From: Guyanagaster necrorhizus
Taxonomy: Eukaryota; Basidiomycota; Agaricomycetes; Agaricales; Physalacriaceae
NCBI RefSeq assembly: GCF_019112545.1
Contig: NW_025064922.1
Location: 103,050 to 167,049, forward strand
DNA length: 64,000 nucleotides
Reading direction: 5' to 3'
The position numbers and the translations under genes were made by a program. Under the pieces are notes generated by a model. It saw nothing but the letters and a program-made list of their open reading frames with translations. It made no database searches and was not told the origin of the DNA. This document shows positions 21,884 through 33,314 of the stretch, piece after piece (position 1 is the stretch's first letter; every line of letters starts with the position of its first letter).

Positions 21884-24075
21884 TCACGACCCGGTAACTG
21901 GACCTGCCCGCTGAACAAGTGTGACACATATCGAGTTCCATACAGGTTTCCTTTTCACCGGTTTTGACTCGCTCTGGCGGTCGTCGTCGAAAGGCGACTT
22001 CTGGATGATGCCCGACAAGTCTATACACTCTGTCGAGAAGAAGAGCTTCAAGAAGCCAACATCAACATCTTGTCCCTTCCTTAGTGTGTACGTATGCGGA
22101 ACAGTCCCACTCGTGCCGTACCCGATGGTCAACGATCCTCCAGGAGGGAGAGAAACATCAACGGCGCCGTCTCTTGCGCTTCCCGGTTGATAGTACGAAT
22201 CTGAAAAGGCAGGTGATCTGGTCAGTCGAACGGGAAGTGAGGATCAGCAAGACAGCGCACCGATGCTCAAATCACTGACATCGAAATAGAACATCGAAAC
22301 ATAAAGAGGTACCAACATCGTATTGGTAATCTTGAATCCATACATCGCATCCTCACCGACATCGACGGAAATCACACCATCAATGTTCAGATTATCGCCA
22401 TCGGGTTCCAAAATCTCTAGTAAGTCATTTGTGAACCTCCCGGTCTCTTTAAGCTTCATACACTCGAGCATGACGTTGCTGGCGAGGGGGCTCCCTTGGC
22501 TAGAACGGTGAAGGTTCCAGTAAAAATGAGCGAAACATTGAAGAATGCGGTGGATAGTGTCTGAATCATCGGTTTTGACTTTGAATGGCATGCGTGTTAG
22601 CCCATGCTGTTGACAGCGCTCATCCATGATCTCGAAATGGACAACATCACCATCCGCGCCAATGACCAGATCCGGCTTATCGTCGCGCCTCTCCACCAAA
22701 TGGAATCGCCTCTTTGCTGCTTCGATGCTTTGCATCTCGTTGACTATCTGCCTAAAGACATCGAGGAATTTTATGTTAGGCTCGATGAAAAGGCGAATAT
22801 CCTGTCCCTCGCCGACTCCATTCTGCAAGGCATATCCAGTACTATCAAGGGAGAATGGTGTTTCATCGCCGCGCGGAGCGAAATCGCACGTGGTGGTGAA
22901 AGCGGTGGTGCTTGAAGCAACGACAGTTCCAAGCTCAGATACCATCTTTCTATCAGCGAAAACAACGAACTCGGCCTTGCTTGTGATCCCGTGGGCCTCG
23001 CCAGCTTCCAAAACGTACTGGCCCGGCAAGTCAGAAGATGCGTGGATGGGGTATAGTTGTGGGCTGGCTACTTTGGAATTGAAAAGGTATCGTGATTGGT
23101 TGACACCTTCACATTGCGGATCTTGTGCCGATCTGTAACAAGAGGCAGATAAGCTTCAGCAGAGTAGGACAGCAAGCGGGCTTACGGCAGATTATCGGGT
23201 AATTCCAAGTCGGTTATTACGTCCTTGTAAGTAAGCTTGTCAATGCCCCTTTTCTTCAATAATTTTAACAGCGCCGTAGTAAAGACACCGGCTCCTTGAC
23301 CTTTCTCTACGCCATTGACTGTCTCCCTGGCTGTTTGCCCCCGCTTACACGCTGAAAGGAGCATGTGTGACCGGAGACCGCTATTTTCGTATGTCTCTGG
23401 AACGACATTCCCCCGAGCATTTGGCTCAATGCCATTCAAAAGGCCTTGAGAGATAATGTAAGTCTTTGGGAGGTCGATCCCGCGTACGGCGAAGGTCGGA
23501 TCATCGTTGACTGTTCGTGTGCCCGAAGCAGAGTGACAACAATCAAGGATGACGGTCTATCGATACACTTGATCAAATACTATGCATAATAGAAACAGGT
23601 GGAACCTTACGATGTTGTCTGACTTTTTCATAGCGAGGTCTGCGAGAAGATGACCGAGCTCCCTATCTAATAGACCTTGACCTTGCTCGAAGTCGGTCGA
23701 CGCATTGGGGTTAAAGTCGTGTGGAACCAGCATTTGTATCATCCCGTTGTCGGTGGGCCATCCGGACGGGGCGTTCGCTTCGGCTCCATGCCCTGCATAG
23801 TAGATGAGAATCGGGTCCTCCTTCTTGATTGCTGAATTGTCCCCAAGCCTCTTAATCTCCGTCTCGATAGTAACTCTCGCGGCATCCTCGTTGCGAAGAT
23901 TCTTGATTTGGTCTTTTGGAACGAAGAGAGTCTCTTGCAAAAATGTATTGACGGCATCAGCATCGGCAACTGCACCCTTCAGATCTCGGACCCCATTCGA
24001 AAGGTATTTGTCGATGCCAATAACCAGTGCGTATAGGGGCGGGGTACAGCTAACAATCCCATAATCAGTACACAT
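21884..24075 (-). CDS. Caspase-domain (peptidase C14) protein, copy 1
   Basis: Exons 24075-23611, 23556-23186, 23132-22261 and 22200-21884, about 670 residues. The N-terminal caspase/metacaspase-like domain (residues about 10-260) starts YALVIGIDKYLSNGVRDLKG, carries the catalytic His in ILIYYAGHGAE and the catalytic Cys in TVILDCCHSASGT, then LLSACKRGQTARE and GVFTTALLKLLKK. The remaining 400 residues are the extended C-terminal region seen in mushroom caspase-like proteins: a mixed domain (YVLEAGEAHGITSKAEFVVF) and a beta-rich end (TIGYGTSGTVPHTYTLRKGQ, VGFLKLFFSTE, CVTLVQRAG). Such proteins are thought to be cysteine peptidases of stress or death pathways, cleaving after basic or acidic residues depending on subfamily; specificity cannot be read here. 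Copy 2 lies inverted at 33315-35538, and both share an identical 5' flank. Confidence 0.87.
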
Positions 24076-24764
24076 ATCCTAGGACGTGAAAATAAATACG
24101 AACTGTTCAATGTGAATACACTGGGGAGGACTGTGAAGCACAGAGTATGGTGTATTCACATGGATCACAGGATCGACATACGACTGAGGATACTGAGGAG
24201 AAGAAGCCTGTTCCTCTGCTGGACTACTGGAGACCTATAAATTCGTGCTTTAGTGAGTCATCTTTTGCGTACAGACACCTTACGTTGGAGGAGGCGAGGA
24301 ACCGTAAAAGAAGAGGTTCAATTGGAAAGCTACTGACACTACCAGATACCATACCAAGTCCAACACAGAGCTGGCTGTGATGTCGAGCCGGTAAACAAAC
24401 ATGCCGATGAAAGACAGAGACGTAGGTAGGATGAGGAATGGCACTATACACGCCAATTGGACGGTAGGATAACAAAAAGCGCCACATTACAGATGTAGTA
24501 CTAGCGCTCATTTCCCCTTCGCCTTTTCACTTTGCACGTACGTTCGCAATCTGATTATCTGAATAGCAGGGGCAAAGGGCGCTGTGAAAACATCCATCCA
24601 TCCATTGACGCCTTCAATTCACCGACGTCAATGTGGTAGAAAAAATCGTGTTAGATGCGCTGCAAAGAGACCTTGCCCTTCATGTCGCTCCTGCTGTCGA
24701 AGGACGTGATTATGACCACTGCCGTAACGTGAATGCGATTTTTCATTCTTCGCTGTGTTGATTG

Positions 24765-25293
24765 TCATACCGGGAGCATTGGGTCTAAATTGAGATCCAT
24801 GAGACGCTGTAATTCGGGATTGTGCGTACACAAATGGAGGTATTCGCCACATCGGTAATGATTCGGAGAAACCAAGGTATCCTTAGGAAACAAGGTGAGT
24901 TATCGACGTGAGCAAATCTATACCAATGGTGCCGGACGAAGTCGCAGGAGCCTGGAGGTGAGACACATGAAGATGCAGGTAGGCGCCGGGTTTTGATTTT
25001 CGAAAAATAGCTCTCATCGAAGTCGAGGGCAAGGGCGATGTGGTCGTGAGGATGGGCCAGATATACTATGATGCATCCTTGCTCGGAGATAGTTAATTCC
25101 TCTCCGAGACCCTCGTCCTTGGATAATTTGGGATTGACGGAAAGATCATCGAGCCGACTGACCAGGCCTACTCGGATGAAAGTTCTCGACTTCTGATTCA
25201 ACGTGGGCCACTTCCTATCACTAACAAGCGCTTAAGCACAAGAAAGGGTAACAGAGATGATGTTACAACATACGAAGCAATTTCCTTGACCAT
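24765..25293 (-). CDS. Hypothetical gene in inverted-repeat arm (left copy)
   Basis: A plausible spliced gene. It starts MVKEIAS, then a 61-bp intron (GTATGT..GATAG) joins to KWPTLNQKSRTFIRVGLVSR, followed by LDDLSVNPKLSKDEGLGEEL and QGCIIVYLAHPHDHIALALD. After a further, uncertain splice the gene may end YLHLCTHNPELQRLMDLNLD..LPV before TGA at 24765-24767. I recognise no family. The middle exon has good coding texture; the last junction is weak. An identical copy occupies 32097-32625 on the opposite strand. Confidence 0.4.
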
Positions 25294-25689
25294 TCCAAAG
25301 GGAACATAAAAGACTCTTTCACAGGTCACAATGAGAACTGCCAGTTGTTAGCCAAATATTGGAGCGGCATGTGCAATGTTTCAGTAGCAAAAGTTCCGGC
25401 ATTTCGTATTAGACAAGAATAGTAGCTGATTACTGGCTGCGCTAAGGTTGGCGTCTGTGAAGCCTCGAGTAAACCACCCTGAAAGTTTTGACGTGAGGAA
25501 TGAACGGCTGAAAAAACTTGTGATTGAATAGAAGGAAGGAAGAGATCATGTTTCCACTGCGTTTCCCAGATGTTTGTCTCCAAGGATGCCGGCAACCAAT
25601 GTGGTCGTCTGGTGCTATTCTATTTTCACTTCGTTTAGCTTTTCCAAGTCGCGTCGTCGTCTCTTCACTTCCTTCTGTCACACCCACCC

Positions 25690-25897
25690 TGTTGTAAGTA
25701 GAGAGCGGAGTAATGTACAGAGGATTAGAATTAGCCTCTCGAGAGAGAGACGTTCTACTTAAATACATTTTGTATTGCTTCGAGATCTTTCTACGAGATA
25801 CTAAATAAGTCCGGATCACGATCCAAGTCAGCTGCCGCTGACTGGCATCGTATCTTCGAGTATGTTCTCGTACTCGCTCGGGATTGCTATCCCAACA
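25690..25897 (-). mobile_element. Solo LTR of a Ty1/copia element (left arm)
   Basis: 208 bp, TGTTG..CAACA, matching in length and sequence the two LTRs of the copia element at 38297-42801. Flanked by CACCC (25685-25689) and CACCT (25898-25902), a near-perfect 5-bp target duplication. It retains many CpGs that are TpG or CpA in the full element's LTRs, so it is less mutated. It appears again at 31493-31700 because it lies within the inverted repeat. Confidence 0.88.
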
Positions 25898-25944
25898 CAC
25901 CTACTCCTTTCTTTGGTTCTGTGGCGCCTGGTGTGACGCTACTA

Positions 25945-26043
25945 ATATGGGCAGACGAGCAGCCTGCGGGGGTGAATACTAGCAATTCTCGGTACGGCAA
26001 GATTCAGGTGGTTATCATGGTGTGAGTTACTACGTTGCTTCCC
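25945..26043 (+). pseudogene. Fragment of a Zn2Cys6 transcription-factor gene (left arm)
   Basis: About 100 bp resembling the glycine-rich part of the transcription-factor gene at about 17487-17590: GGTGAATAC-AGCA-TTCTCGGTA.. and GGTTA-CATG followed by GAGTTA. Stop codons interrupt it and no flanking exons are present, so it is a captured or decayed scrap. Confidence 0.55.
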
Positions 26044-26460
26044 AATGGCGAAAAAAAAGCCTAAGGAATCTGTGAGTGGTAAGATGACATTAACTGGAAT
26101 TCAACCAAGAACATGGGCGGCCCCCAGCCGCTACACTATAATGCCAGTCCTCTTGTCGCGGATCAGTTTTAAAAACATCTTGCACGTGATCGGAACAAGC
26201 ATCGATACTATATCATCTAGGGATTGGTCACAGGTCATAAAGGCAGCGAACCAGCAAACGTCAATTCTAAGCGCATATCATTGGGAGCCGATGTGCTTCA
26301 AAGGGGACGAGATGGACCTACGCACAAACCGAGTAGTTTTCACGCTCGTGTCTTACAGAGGCGGATCTGCAGAGAGAACCCTAGCTCAGGAACAAGATGA
26401 AAGCAAGGCAGAAAAAAAATGGTAATGCGAAAAGCTTGGGATGGCTCGCAATGATGCCGA

Positions 26461-26914
26461 TTAACTGCGGTGTGGATCCATCATCCAATGGCGAGTAGAC
26501 TGAACACTGACCTTTCCACGACTATGGGCAAGTTTCCATGTGTGACAAATCACATGGAGTTGAAGGCACTTACATTTCCAGAAGTACCAGTACTCATGCA
26601 CTCCATCCCTTCGTAATATGATGTAAACCGAGACGAACTCATCGTACATCCCTCGCTATCGAAGGAAATTCAGCAGATAAGTATGAAGAAGAGTAAAAGT
26701 ACGGACGTGCAGAAAGTACACAGCAGCTACAAGAAACAGCCTTAGACCAACGCTGTTAATCACGTACAAGAGGGATTGAAGGAGACACTCACTTGCAAAG
26801 GTTCCGTCTTCGGTTGTCGCTGCTAGCATCGGCCACCTCATATCTTGGCAATAGAGGCGACGTGTCGGTGACAGCACCGGCAGACAGACTGACTTCAGAA
26901 CCTTGCGTCGACAT
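26461..26914 (-). pseudogene. 5' fragment of a spliced membrane-protein-like gene
   Basis: Starts at the ATG at 26914 (MSTQGSEVSLSAGAVTDTSP, LLPRYEV). Exons 26914-26793, 26752-26703 and about 26651-26574 join in frame, giving a hydrophobic span (NVGLRLFLVAAVYFLHV) and then MYDEFVSVYIILRRDGVHEY. A further GTAAGT donor follows but no convincing next exon appears before the inverted-repeat boundary at 26460. It looks like a gene cut by formation of the repeat. A short intact gene cannot be excluded. Confidence 0.35.
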
Positions 26915-28554
26915 TACAATGGTCACCTGAGATGGTAGTTTTAGAACAAGGCTGTGCGTCGAACTAGAGCATCACAGGCCGCGACTATCCGATTACCAAG
27001 GAAAGTGCAAATGTAGTAGAATTACGGCATGAAATGGGCAGATTCGTATTGAAGCAGCTGTACAGCAACGGCAGGGGGCTCGTGGTCAACCTCCGAATCG
27101 ACGCTTTCAGCATGGACTGCGACTCCAGCGTCAGTTCTCCCAAAATGAAATTCTAAAATTAGCATTGCAGCAAATGAGCCGTAGGGATGTATATCCATTT
27201 GATATTTTTCGAGATTGGAGATGGTTCTCCATTCAGCACTTCTGGCGATCGTGAAAGTGTGCGTTGGATCGACGACAGGGAGGAGAGAGCAAACGAAAGA
27301 GAGCAGTAAAGTGATACACATACATCGAAAGATCTCACAGATTCTTTCGAAGGTTTTCCTCGAGCGTCAAAGGACATTGAAAGATCTGAACCCGATATGT
27401 CAGATACCGACTCGGATACGCGTCGATTTCGGGCCGCAATCAGTCGACGGCCCCGAGTCGGGTGGCAGTGTAAGACCCATGCTAGGCGACCTTGAAGCTC
27501 TTCAGAGAAGATGAGAGCAAACTAAGAAGGTGTCAGTGTACGGTTAAACTGGTGACACAAGTCAAGGGGTGCTGCGGTGTATACAAAGGATCATAGATAA
27601 GCAAGCAATAAGCACTTGTTAGCTGGCACGAGACAAAAAGCAATAGACTGAAGCAGAGAGATAGACCATCATATCATTTCAAGTGAAAGCCGACGAATCT
27701 TCCATCGAGTAAAGTTGGAGGAGAGACAGCATTGTGGTGGCTGTGCAGCATCAGTGCTGAAAAGTAACAGAGACAAATAGGACCTTTGGCTACCGACATT
27801 GACGCGCCGATTGACTTTGCCCGGTATAGTTCTTGCAGTTGAGCATAAATCCTTCAAATTATATTCCCGCTCGAGAATCGAGAGAACGTTTGAACTTTCA
27901 AGTTCCAACTACTAGATTCAGAGCCTCCGCTTGTCCTCGGAACGTATTTATGCTGAAGCAAGATTCTTTAAAGCAAAACGTCGTAGAGAAGAGATGGAAC
28001 GTTTGTAAGTGTATGCATACAACCCTGATCCATAACGATTTGGCCTGTGCATCTCGTCCGCGGAGAAAAGACGTCTTTAGTGCTAGACATGTCCAGTGTA
28101 TGGACATGAGGACATCTGGCTATGAAATGTTTTATGGTGCGCTTATAACAAGTACCATGGTTGCCGGTATGCATGCCAATCTTGACATAGTTTTTCAGGG
28201 ATTTTGCATTTGCGTCGGTCTTCCCCAGGATTAGATATTGAACGCTGCGATAGCATTCTCTCTTTGGAGCACCTCGAGGAGCGATCATGGTCACACGTAT
28301 AGCGGGCAAGGATTTCCTCATTTGGGCATCACCGCTAACGTGCGAGTCGGACGCGGATGTAACCGCATTGAGACAAACATCAGCAAGATCGACCAATGCT
28401 ACGCGGTCGATCACTGGCGTCGACCATCAATCTGAGATGCAGACGGTCCTCGATCAAATTTCATTGACAAGGAGCCGTTGTCCCTCGTTCCTGCGCTGCT
28501 GCCAGTGTTTCGTTTACGATGGTCATACGAGAGGATGCACCAGCGTCCGACTGG
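26915..28554. other. Spacer, no confidently recognised gene
   Basis: Possible minus-strand coding fragments at 27022-27377 (for example ILEFHFGRTDAGVAVHAESV) do not assemble into a recognisable gene. A plus-strand frame at 27833-28234 has no signature. Confidence 0.35.
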
Positions 28555-28560
28555 TATATA
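28555..28560 (+). promoter_or_regulatory. Candidate TATA box of the UbiA gene
   Basis: TATATA 83 bp upstream of the ATG at 28643. Confidence 0.35.
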
Positions 28561-28642
28561 GGTACGGGCGTGAAGATGGGAGGAGACCAGGTTCTCCGCA
28601 TCGTACAGTCTTCTACCACCATTACTACTATCTCTTCCTCCA

Positions 28643-29789
28643 ATGGCTCTCTCTACTGCTATCTGTTCGCAGTCTTTCGCCTCCTTGGTTTCCAAGAAGG
28701 GTCTGAGGGAGACGATCATTTCGGGTTTCTCCTCGATCTCTTCGAACGTCAAAACCCTCATCGCACCACCGACTCGGACTGAGATCGGTGCCTGCTGGGA
28801 GCTCTACCGTCTCCAGAATGGGATCGGATGTGCAACGGTGTTTCTTCCAGTGGGTGAGTGTGGATTTCTGTGAACTTCCGTTTCCGTTCGCTAACCGGGA
28901 ATGATAGCATGGTGTTTAGCGATGGTGTACCACGCTTACCCTCATCCGACGGGACTGGAATGCCTTATCCGGGCCGTCGTCTACTTTTTCCTTTGCATCG
29001 GGATCAAATGCTTGGTGAGTCTAGATATTCGAAGCCGTCTTCGCTATCTCATCCTTGATCTCAGATCATGACCATTGACGACATCCTCGACTATGATATC
29101 GACGTGAACGTGGAGCGTACGAAGAATCGGGCACTTCCTAGAGGTGCTATCAGCATTGAGCGTGCCTGGTTGTTCTTCGCTCTCCAAGTCGTGATTGGTG
29201 TCTTTTTGGCTTTCAAGGTCCTAAGTCCTGGAGCGTAAATGTTTCCTCTCTGATACAATTTTTCTATGCTTACCATGCTCGTCTATTCAGTCTGCGTATT
29301 TCCATGTACGTGTGGCCGTTGTACGTGCTGTACCCCACATGCAAGCGCTGGATGTACTTTGCGCCCATTCCTTTGGTAAGTACCTTTGTGATTCATGCAG
29401 AAATCAGCGATCTGACGTTCCCTTAGGGCTTGATGTTCAACATCGGTATCTACATGGGCTGGGCAGACCTTGCGCCTGACGCCAAAATTTCCTACCACGC
29501 CCTCACTGCTGCATACCTCGGTGCGACGATGTGGACGATCACATACGAGACGGTGTATCAGCACCAGGACAAGGTGGATGATGTCAAGATTGGAATCAAG
29601 TCGCTCGCGATATGGTGCGGCAAATACACGATCCCCATCTGCTCCGCTACTACTGTCAGCTTCACAGTGTTGATGTCATTGGCTGGTGTCCTCAACGAGC
29701 AGCGGATTGCCTACTATGTTTCCGTGGCGGTTTCCACGTCCATTCTTCTGAAGGAACTCGTCGTGACGGATGTTGACAAGCCGAGGTAG
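28643..29789 (+). CDS. UbiA-family prenyltransferase, possibly C-terminally truncated
   Basis: Integral membrane enzyme that attaches a prenyl chain to an aromatic acceptor. Exons 28643-28853, 28908-29014, 29065-29234, 29291-29375 and 29427-29789. Landmarks are WELYRLQNGIGCATVFLPVA, the first Asp-rich motif in TIDDILDYDIDVNVERTKNR with the family's VERTKxR-LPRGAIS continuation, several membrane spans, and the second Asp-rich motif in TVYQHQDKVDDVKIGIKSLA. The usual Asn of motif 1 is replaced, which is seen in secondary-metabolism members; COQ2 is therefore less likely. An in-frame TAG at 29787-29789 ends the protein after DKPR. The next 34 codons (to TAG at 29892-29894) encode MKFFLHTPTIGNLILAGLVV..DAVVRRVIEGIPL, which looks like the genuine last helix. 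A single CAG to TAG change would explain this. Confidence 0.85.
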
Positions 29790-29894
29790 TGTATGAAGTT
29801 TTTCTTGCACACGCCGACGATTGGGAATCTGATACTTGCTGGATTAGTTGTTGATGCTGTTGTTCGCCGGGTCATTGAAGGAATTCCTCTTTAG
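29790..29894 (+). pseudogene. Orphaned C-terminal helix of the UbiA gene
   Basis: An in-frame extension of 34 codons after the TAG at 29787-29789, including the hydrophobic stretch IGNLILAGLVVDAVV and ending at a second TAG. Its membrane-helix character suggests the first TAG is a nonsense change or is spliced or read through. Confidence 0.6.
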
Positions 29895-30213
29895 CGCACC
29901 ACATACGACTGTACTGTTAACTTAACAATATTTATTCGCTCCCAGTATTTCCTTATCAAAATGACGGACCATCATTTACACTAGCGACATAAATCAGTCT
30001 CCGCATGGAGTTGTAGATCACGCTTGCCGACTCGGATAATTCGTGTTGCAAATCTTCAACGGCCCCGCGCGATTCAGTTATTACCGCTCATGTTAACTAC
30101 TAGTATTAAGTATCTCAACCCTATACCAACTTTACCAGGACTTTTGCATACAGAACACAGTCATATTGTGTTTTTGTTGAATTATTTAATGCGTTTATGT
30201 ACTGCAATCATAG
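29895..30213. other. Intergenic
   Basis: AT-rich sequence with no recognised feature. Confidence 0.4.
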
Positions 30214-30810
30214 TTGGTGGCTATGCAAGTAAAGATACCATCCATCACCTGCCTCGTATTATCAACGATATATCAACTCCCATTAAATCTCATGCATCCT
30301 TTTCAGAGAATGTCACCTACTTGGTCGAACATGTCCCACAGTCGTCCCTATTCACTACCTTGCAATCCAGGATCCAAGTCAATCGTTCCACCTATCATGC
30401 GATGAGCGTATTTTGTCTTCTTAGAATTGGGTGTGATTTCATAACTCGCCATGGAAGAGTCGCTTCCAATTCTATGATGAATGTTTCGATACGGTCGCGG
30501 GTGACTGCCACAGGGAAAGAGAGGAACTTTTTCCCCTTGTGGAAGCCAATCTAACTGACCTTGAGAGCCGCGTCTGATTTCCCACCTGCGTGACTTGGAT
30601 AAAATAGACTGTTTTCTTTGATTTATGAAGCAATTCCAGGCATCTGGTTTGGACGCAGTGATCTCGATGATCTTCCTGACCTTATCTCGTCAGTCCGCAG
30701 TTCATGCTGCATTATGATGACCTGCCTCGATTGTGTCGAGCGCTATGCGCGCATTCTCCGAGACCATCTCTGTGACAGAGTTTGGATAACCGTCGTTTCC
30801 AAACTGAATT
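30214..30810 (+). pseudogene. Degenerate copy of the uncharacterised gene at 18643-19041
   Basis: Nucleotide similarity to the complement of about 18430-19025 is clear (for example ACCATCCATCA-CTGCCTC, and GCGCTATGCGCGCAT downstream). Frames are shifted and stops occur, so only pieces such as YLVEHV and NRSTYHAMSVFCLLRIGCDF remain. It includes the conserved downstream block, so a unit of at least 600 bp was duplicated. It ends about 120 bp before the right arm of the inverted repeat. Confidence 0.65.
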
Positions 30811-31346
30811 AGCCCAAGCGGGGTCAGCCTGGAACATGTGTGAATCATTGCTCTGACCGCCCTAAGATCGCGCGCAAACTGGGACTCGACCAACTTCATT
30901 CTAGGCATCTGTCTCTAAACAGATGTTGGTCGGCATCATTGCAAGCCATCCCAAGCTTTTCGCATTACCATTTTTTTTCTGCCTTGCTTTCATCTTGTTC
31001 CTGAGCTAGGGTTCTCTCTGCAGATCCGCCTCTGTAAGACACGAGCGTGAAAACTACTCGGTTTGTGCGTAGGTCCATCTCGTCCCCTTTGAAGCACATC
31101 GGCTCCCAATGATATGCGCTTAGAATTGACGTTTGCTGGTTCGCTGCCTTTATGACCTGTGACCAATCCCTAGATGATATAGTATCGATGCTTGTTCCGA
31201 TCACGTGCAAGATGTTTTTAAAACTGATCCGCGACAAGAGGACTGGCATTATAGTGTAGCGGCTGGGGGCCGCCCATGTTCTTGGTTGAATTCCAGTTAA
31301 TGTCATCTTACCACTCACAGATTCCTTAGGCTTTTTTTTCGCCATT

Positions 31347-31445
31347 GGGAAGCAACGTAGTAACTCACACCATGATAACCACCTGAATCTTGCCGTACCG
31401 AGAATTGCTAGTATTCACCCCCGCAGGCTGCTCGTCTGCCCATAT
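31347..31445 (-). pseudogene. Fragment of a Zn2Cys6 transcription-factor gene (right arm)
   Basis: Mirror of 25945-26043. Confidence 0.5.
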
Positions 31446-31492
31446 TAGTAGCGTCACACCAGGCGCCACAGAACCAAAGAAAGGAGTAGGTG

Positions 31493-31700
31493 TGTTGGGA
31501 TAGCAATCCCGAGCGAGTACGAGAACATACTCGAAGATACGATGCCAGTCAGCGGCAGCTGACTTGGATCGTGATCCGGACTTATTTAGTATCTCGTAGA
31601 AAGATCTCGAAGCAATACAAAATGTATTTAAGTAGAACGTCTCTCTCTCGAGAGGCTAATTCTAATCCTCTGTACATTACTCCGCTCTCTACTTACAACA
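31493..31700 (+). mobile_element. Solo LTR of a Ty1/copia element (right arm)
   Basis: Mirror copy of 25690-25897 within the inverted repeat. It was duplicated with the arm rather than independently inserted, since its flanking bases are identical. Confidence 0.88.
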
Positions 31701-32096
31701 GGGTGGGTGTGACAGAAGGAAGTGAAGAGACGACGACGCGACTTGGAAAAGCTAAACGAAGTGAAAATAGAATAGCACCAGACGACCACATTGGTTGCCG
31801 GCATCCTTGGAGACAAACATCTGGGAAACGCAGTGGAAACATGATCTCTTCCTTCCTTCTATTCAATCACAAGTTTTTTCAGCCGTTCATTCCTCACGTC
31901 AAAACTTTCAGGGTGGTTTACTCGAGGCTTCACAGACGCCAACCTTAGCGCAGCCAGTAATCAGCTACTATTCTTGTCTAATACGAAATGCCGGAACTTT
32001 TGCTACTGAAACATTGCACATGCCGCTCCAATATTTGGCTAACAACTGGCAGTTCTCATTGTGACCTGTGAAAGAGTCTTTTATGTTCCCTTTGGA

Positions 32097-32625
32097 ATGG
32101 TCAAGGAAATTGCTTCGTATGTTGTAACATCATCTCTGTTACCCTTTCTTGTGCTTAAGCGCTTGTTAGTGATAGGAAGTGGCCCACGTTGAATCAGAAG
32201 TCGAGAACTTTCATCCGAGTAGGCCTGGTCAGTCGGCTCGATGATCTTTCCGTCAATCCCAAATTATCCAAGGACGAGGGTCTCGGAGAGGAATTAACTA
32301 TCTCCGAGCAAGGATGCATCATAGTATATCTGGCCCATCCTCACGACCACATCGCCCTTGCCCTCGACTTCGATGAGAGCTATTTTTCGAAAATCAAAAC
32401 CCGGCGCCTACCTGCATCTTCATGTGTCTCACCTCCAGGCTCCTGCGACTTCGTCCGGCACCATTGGTATAGATTTGCTCACGTCGATAACTCACCTTGT
32501 TTCCTAAGGATACCTTGGTTTCTCCGAATCATTACCGATGTGGCGAATACCTCCATTTGTGTACGCACAATCCCGAATTACAGCGTCTCATGGATCTCAA
32601 TTTAGACCCAATGCTCCCGGTATGA
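32097..32625 (+). CDS. Hypothetical gene in inverted-repeat arm (right copy)
   Basis: Identical in sequence to the complement of 24765-25293. See that entry for the exon reading and limits. Confidence 0.4.
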
Positions 32626-33314
32626 CAATCAACACAGCGAAGAATGAAAAATCGCATTCACGTTACGGCAGTGGTCATAATCACGTCCTTCGACAGCAGG
32701 AGCGACATGAAGGGCAAGGTCTCTTTGCAGCGCATCTAACACGATTTTTTCTACCACATTGACGTCGGTGAATTGAAGGCGTCAATGGATGGATGGATGT
32801 TTTCACAGCGCCCTTTGCCCCTGCTATTCAGATAATCAGATTGCGAACGTACGTGCAAAGTGAAAAGGCGAAGGGGAAATGAGCGCTAGTACTACATCTG
32901 TAATGTGGCGCTTTTTGTTATCCTACCGTCCAATTGGCGTGTATAGTGCCATTCCTCATCCTACCTACGTCTCTGTCTTTCATCGGCATGTTTGTTTACC
33001 GGCTCGACATCACAGCCAGCTCTGTGTTGGACTTGGTATGGTATCTGGTAGTGTCAGTAGCTTTCCAATTGAACCTCTTCTTTTACGGTTCCTCGCCTCC
33101 TCCAACGTAAGGTGTCTGTACGCAAAAGATGACTCACTAAAGCACGAATTTATAGGTCTCCAGTAGTCCAGCAGAGGAACAGGCTTCTTCTCCTCAGTAT
33201 CCTCAGTCGTATGTCGATCCTGTGATCCATGTGAATACACCATACTCTGTGCTTCACAGTCCTCCCCAGTGTATTCACATTGAACAGTTCGTATTTATTT
33301 TCACGTCCTAGGAT

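Larger units (their letters stand above)
23995..26460. repeat. Left arm of ~2.45 kb near-perfect inverted repeat
   Basis: Position x here corresponds to 57390-x in the right arm (30930-33395). Translations of matching frames through both arms are identical. The only inner-arm difference I saw is one C/T at a CpG (26447). The arm contains the first ~80 bp of the caspase gene and its upstream region, a hypothetical gene, a solo copia LTR and a transcription-factor gene scrap. Identity stops at codon ~27 of the caspase gene on the outside and at 26460 on the inside. Confidence 0.92.

Noticed and set aside
22604..23138. Plus-strand frames inside caspase copy 1
   Set aside because: Antisense shadows of exon 3; the minus strand has clear family motifs and splice sites.
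27833..28234. 133-codon plus-strand frame in the inverted-repeat spacer
   Set aside because: An overlapping antisense frame of equal length exists and neither has a signature.
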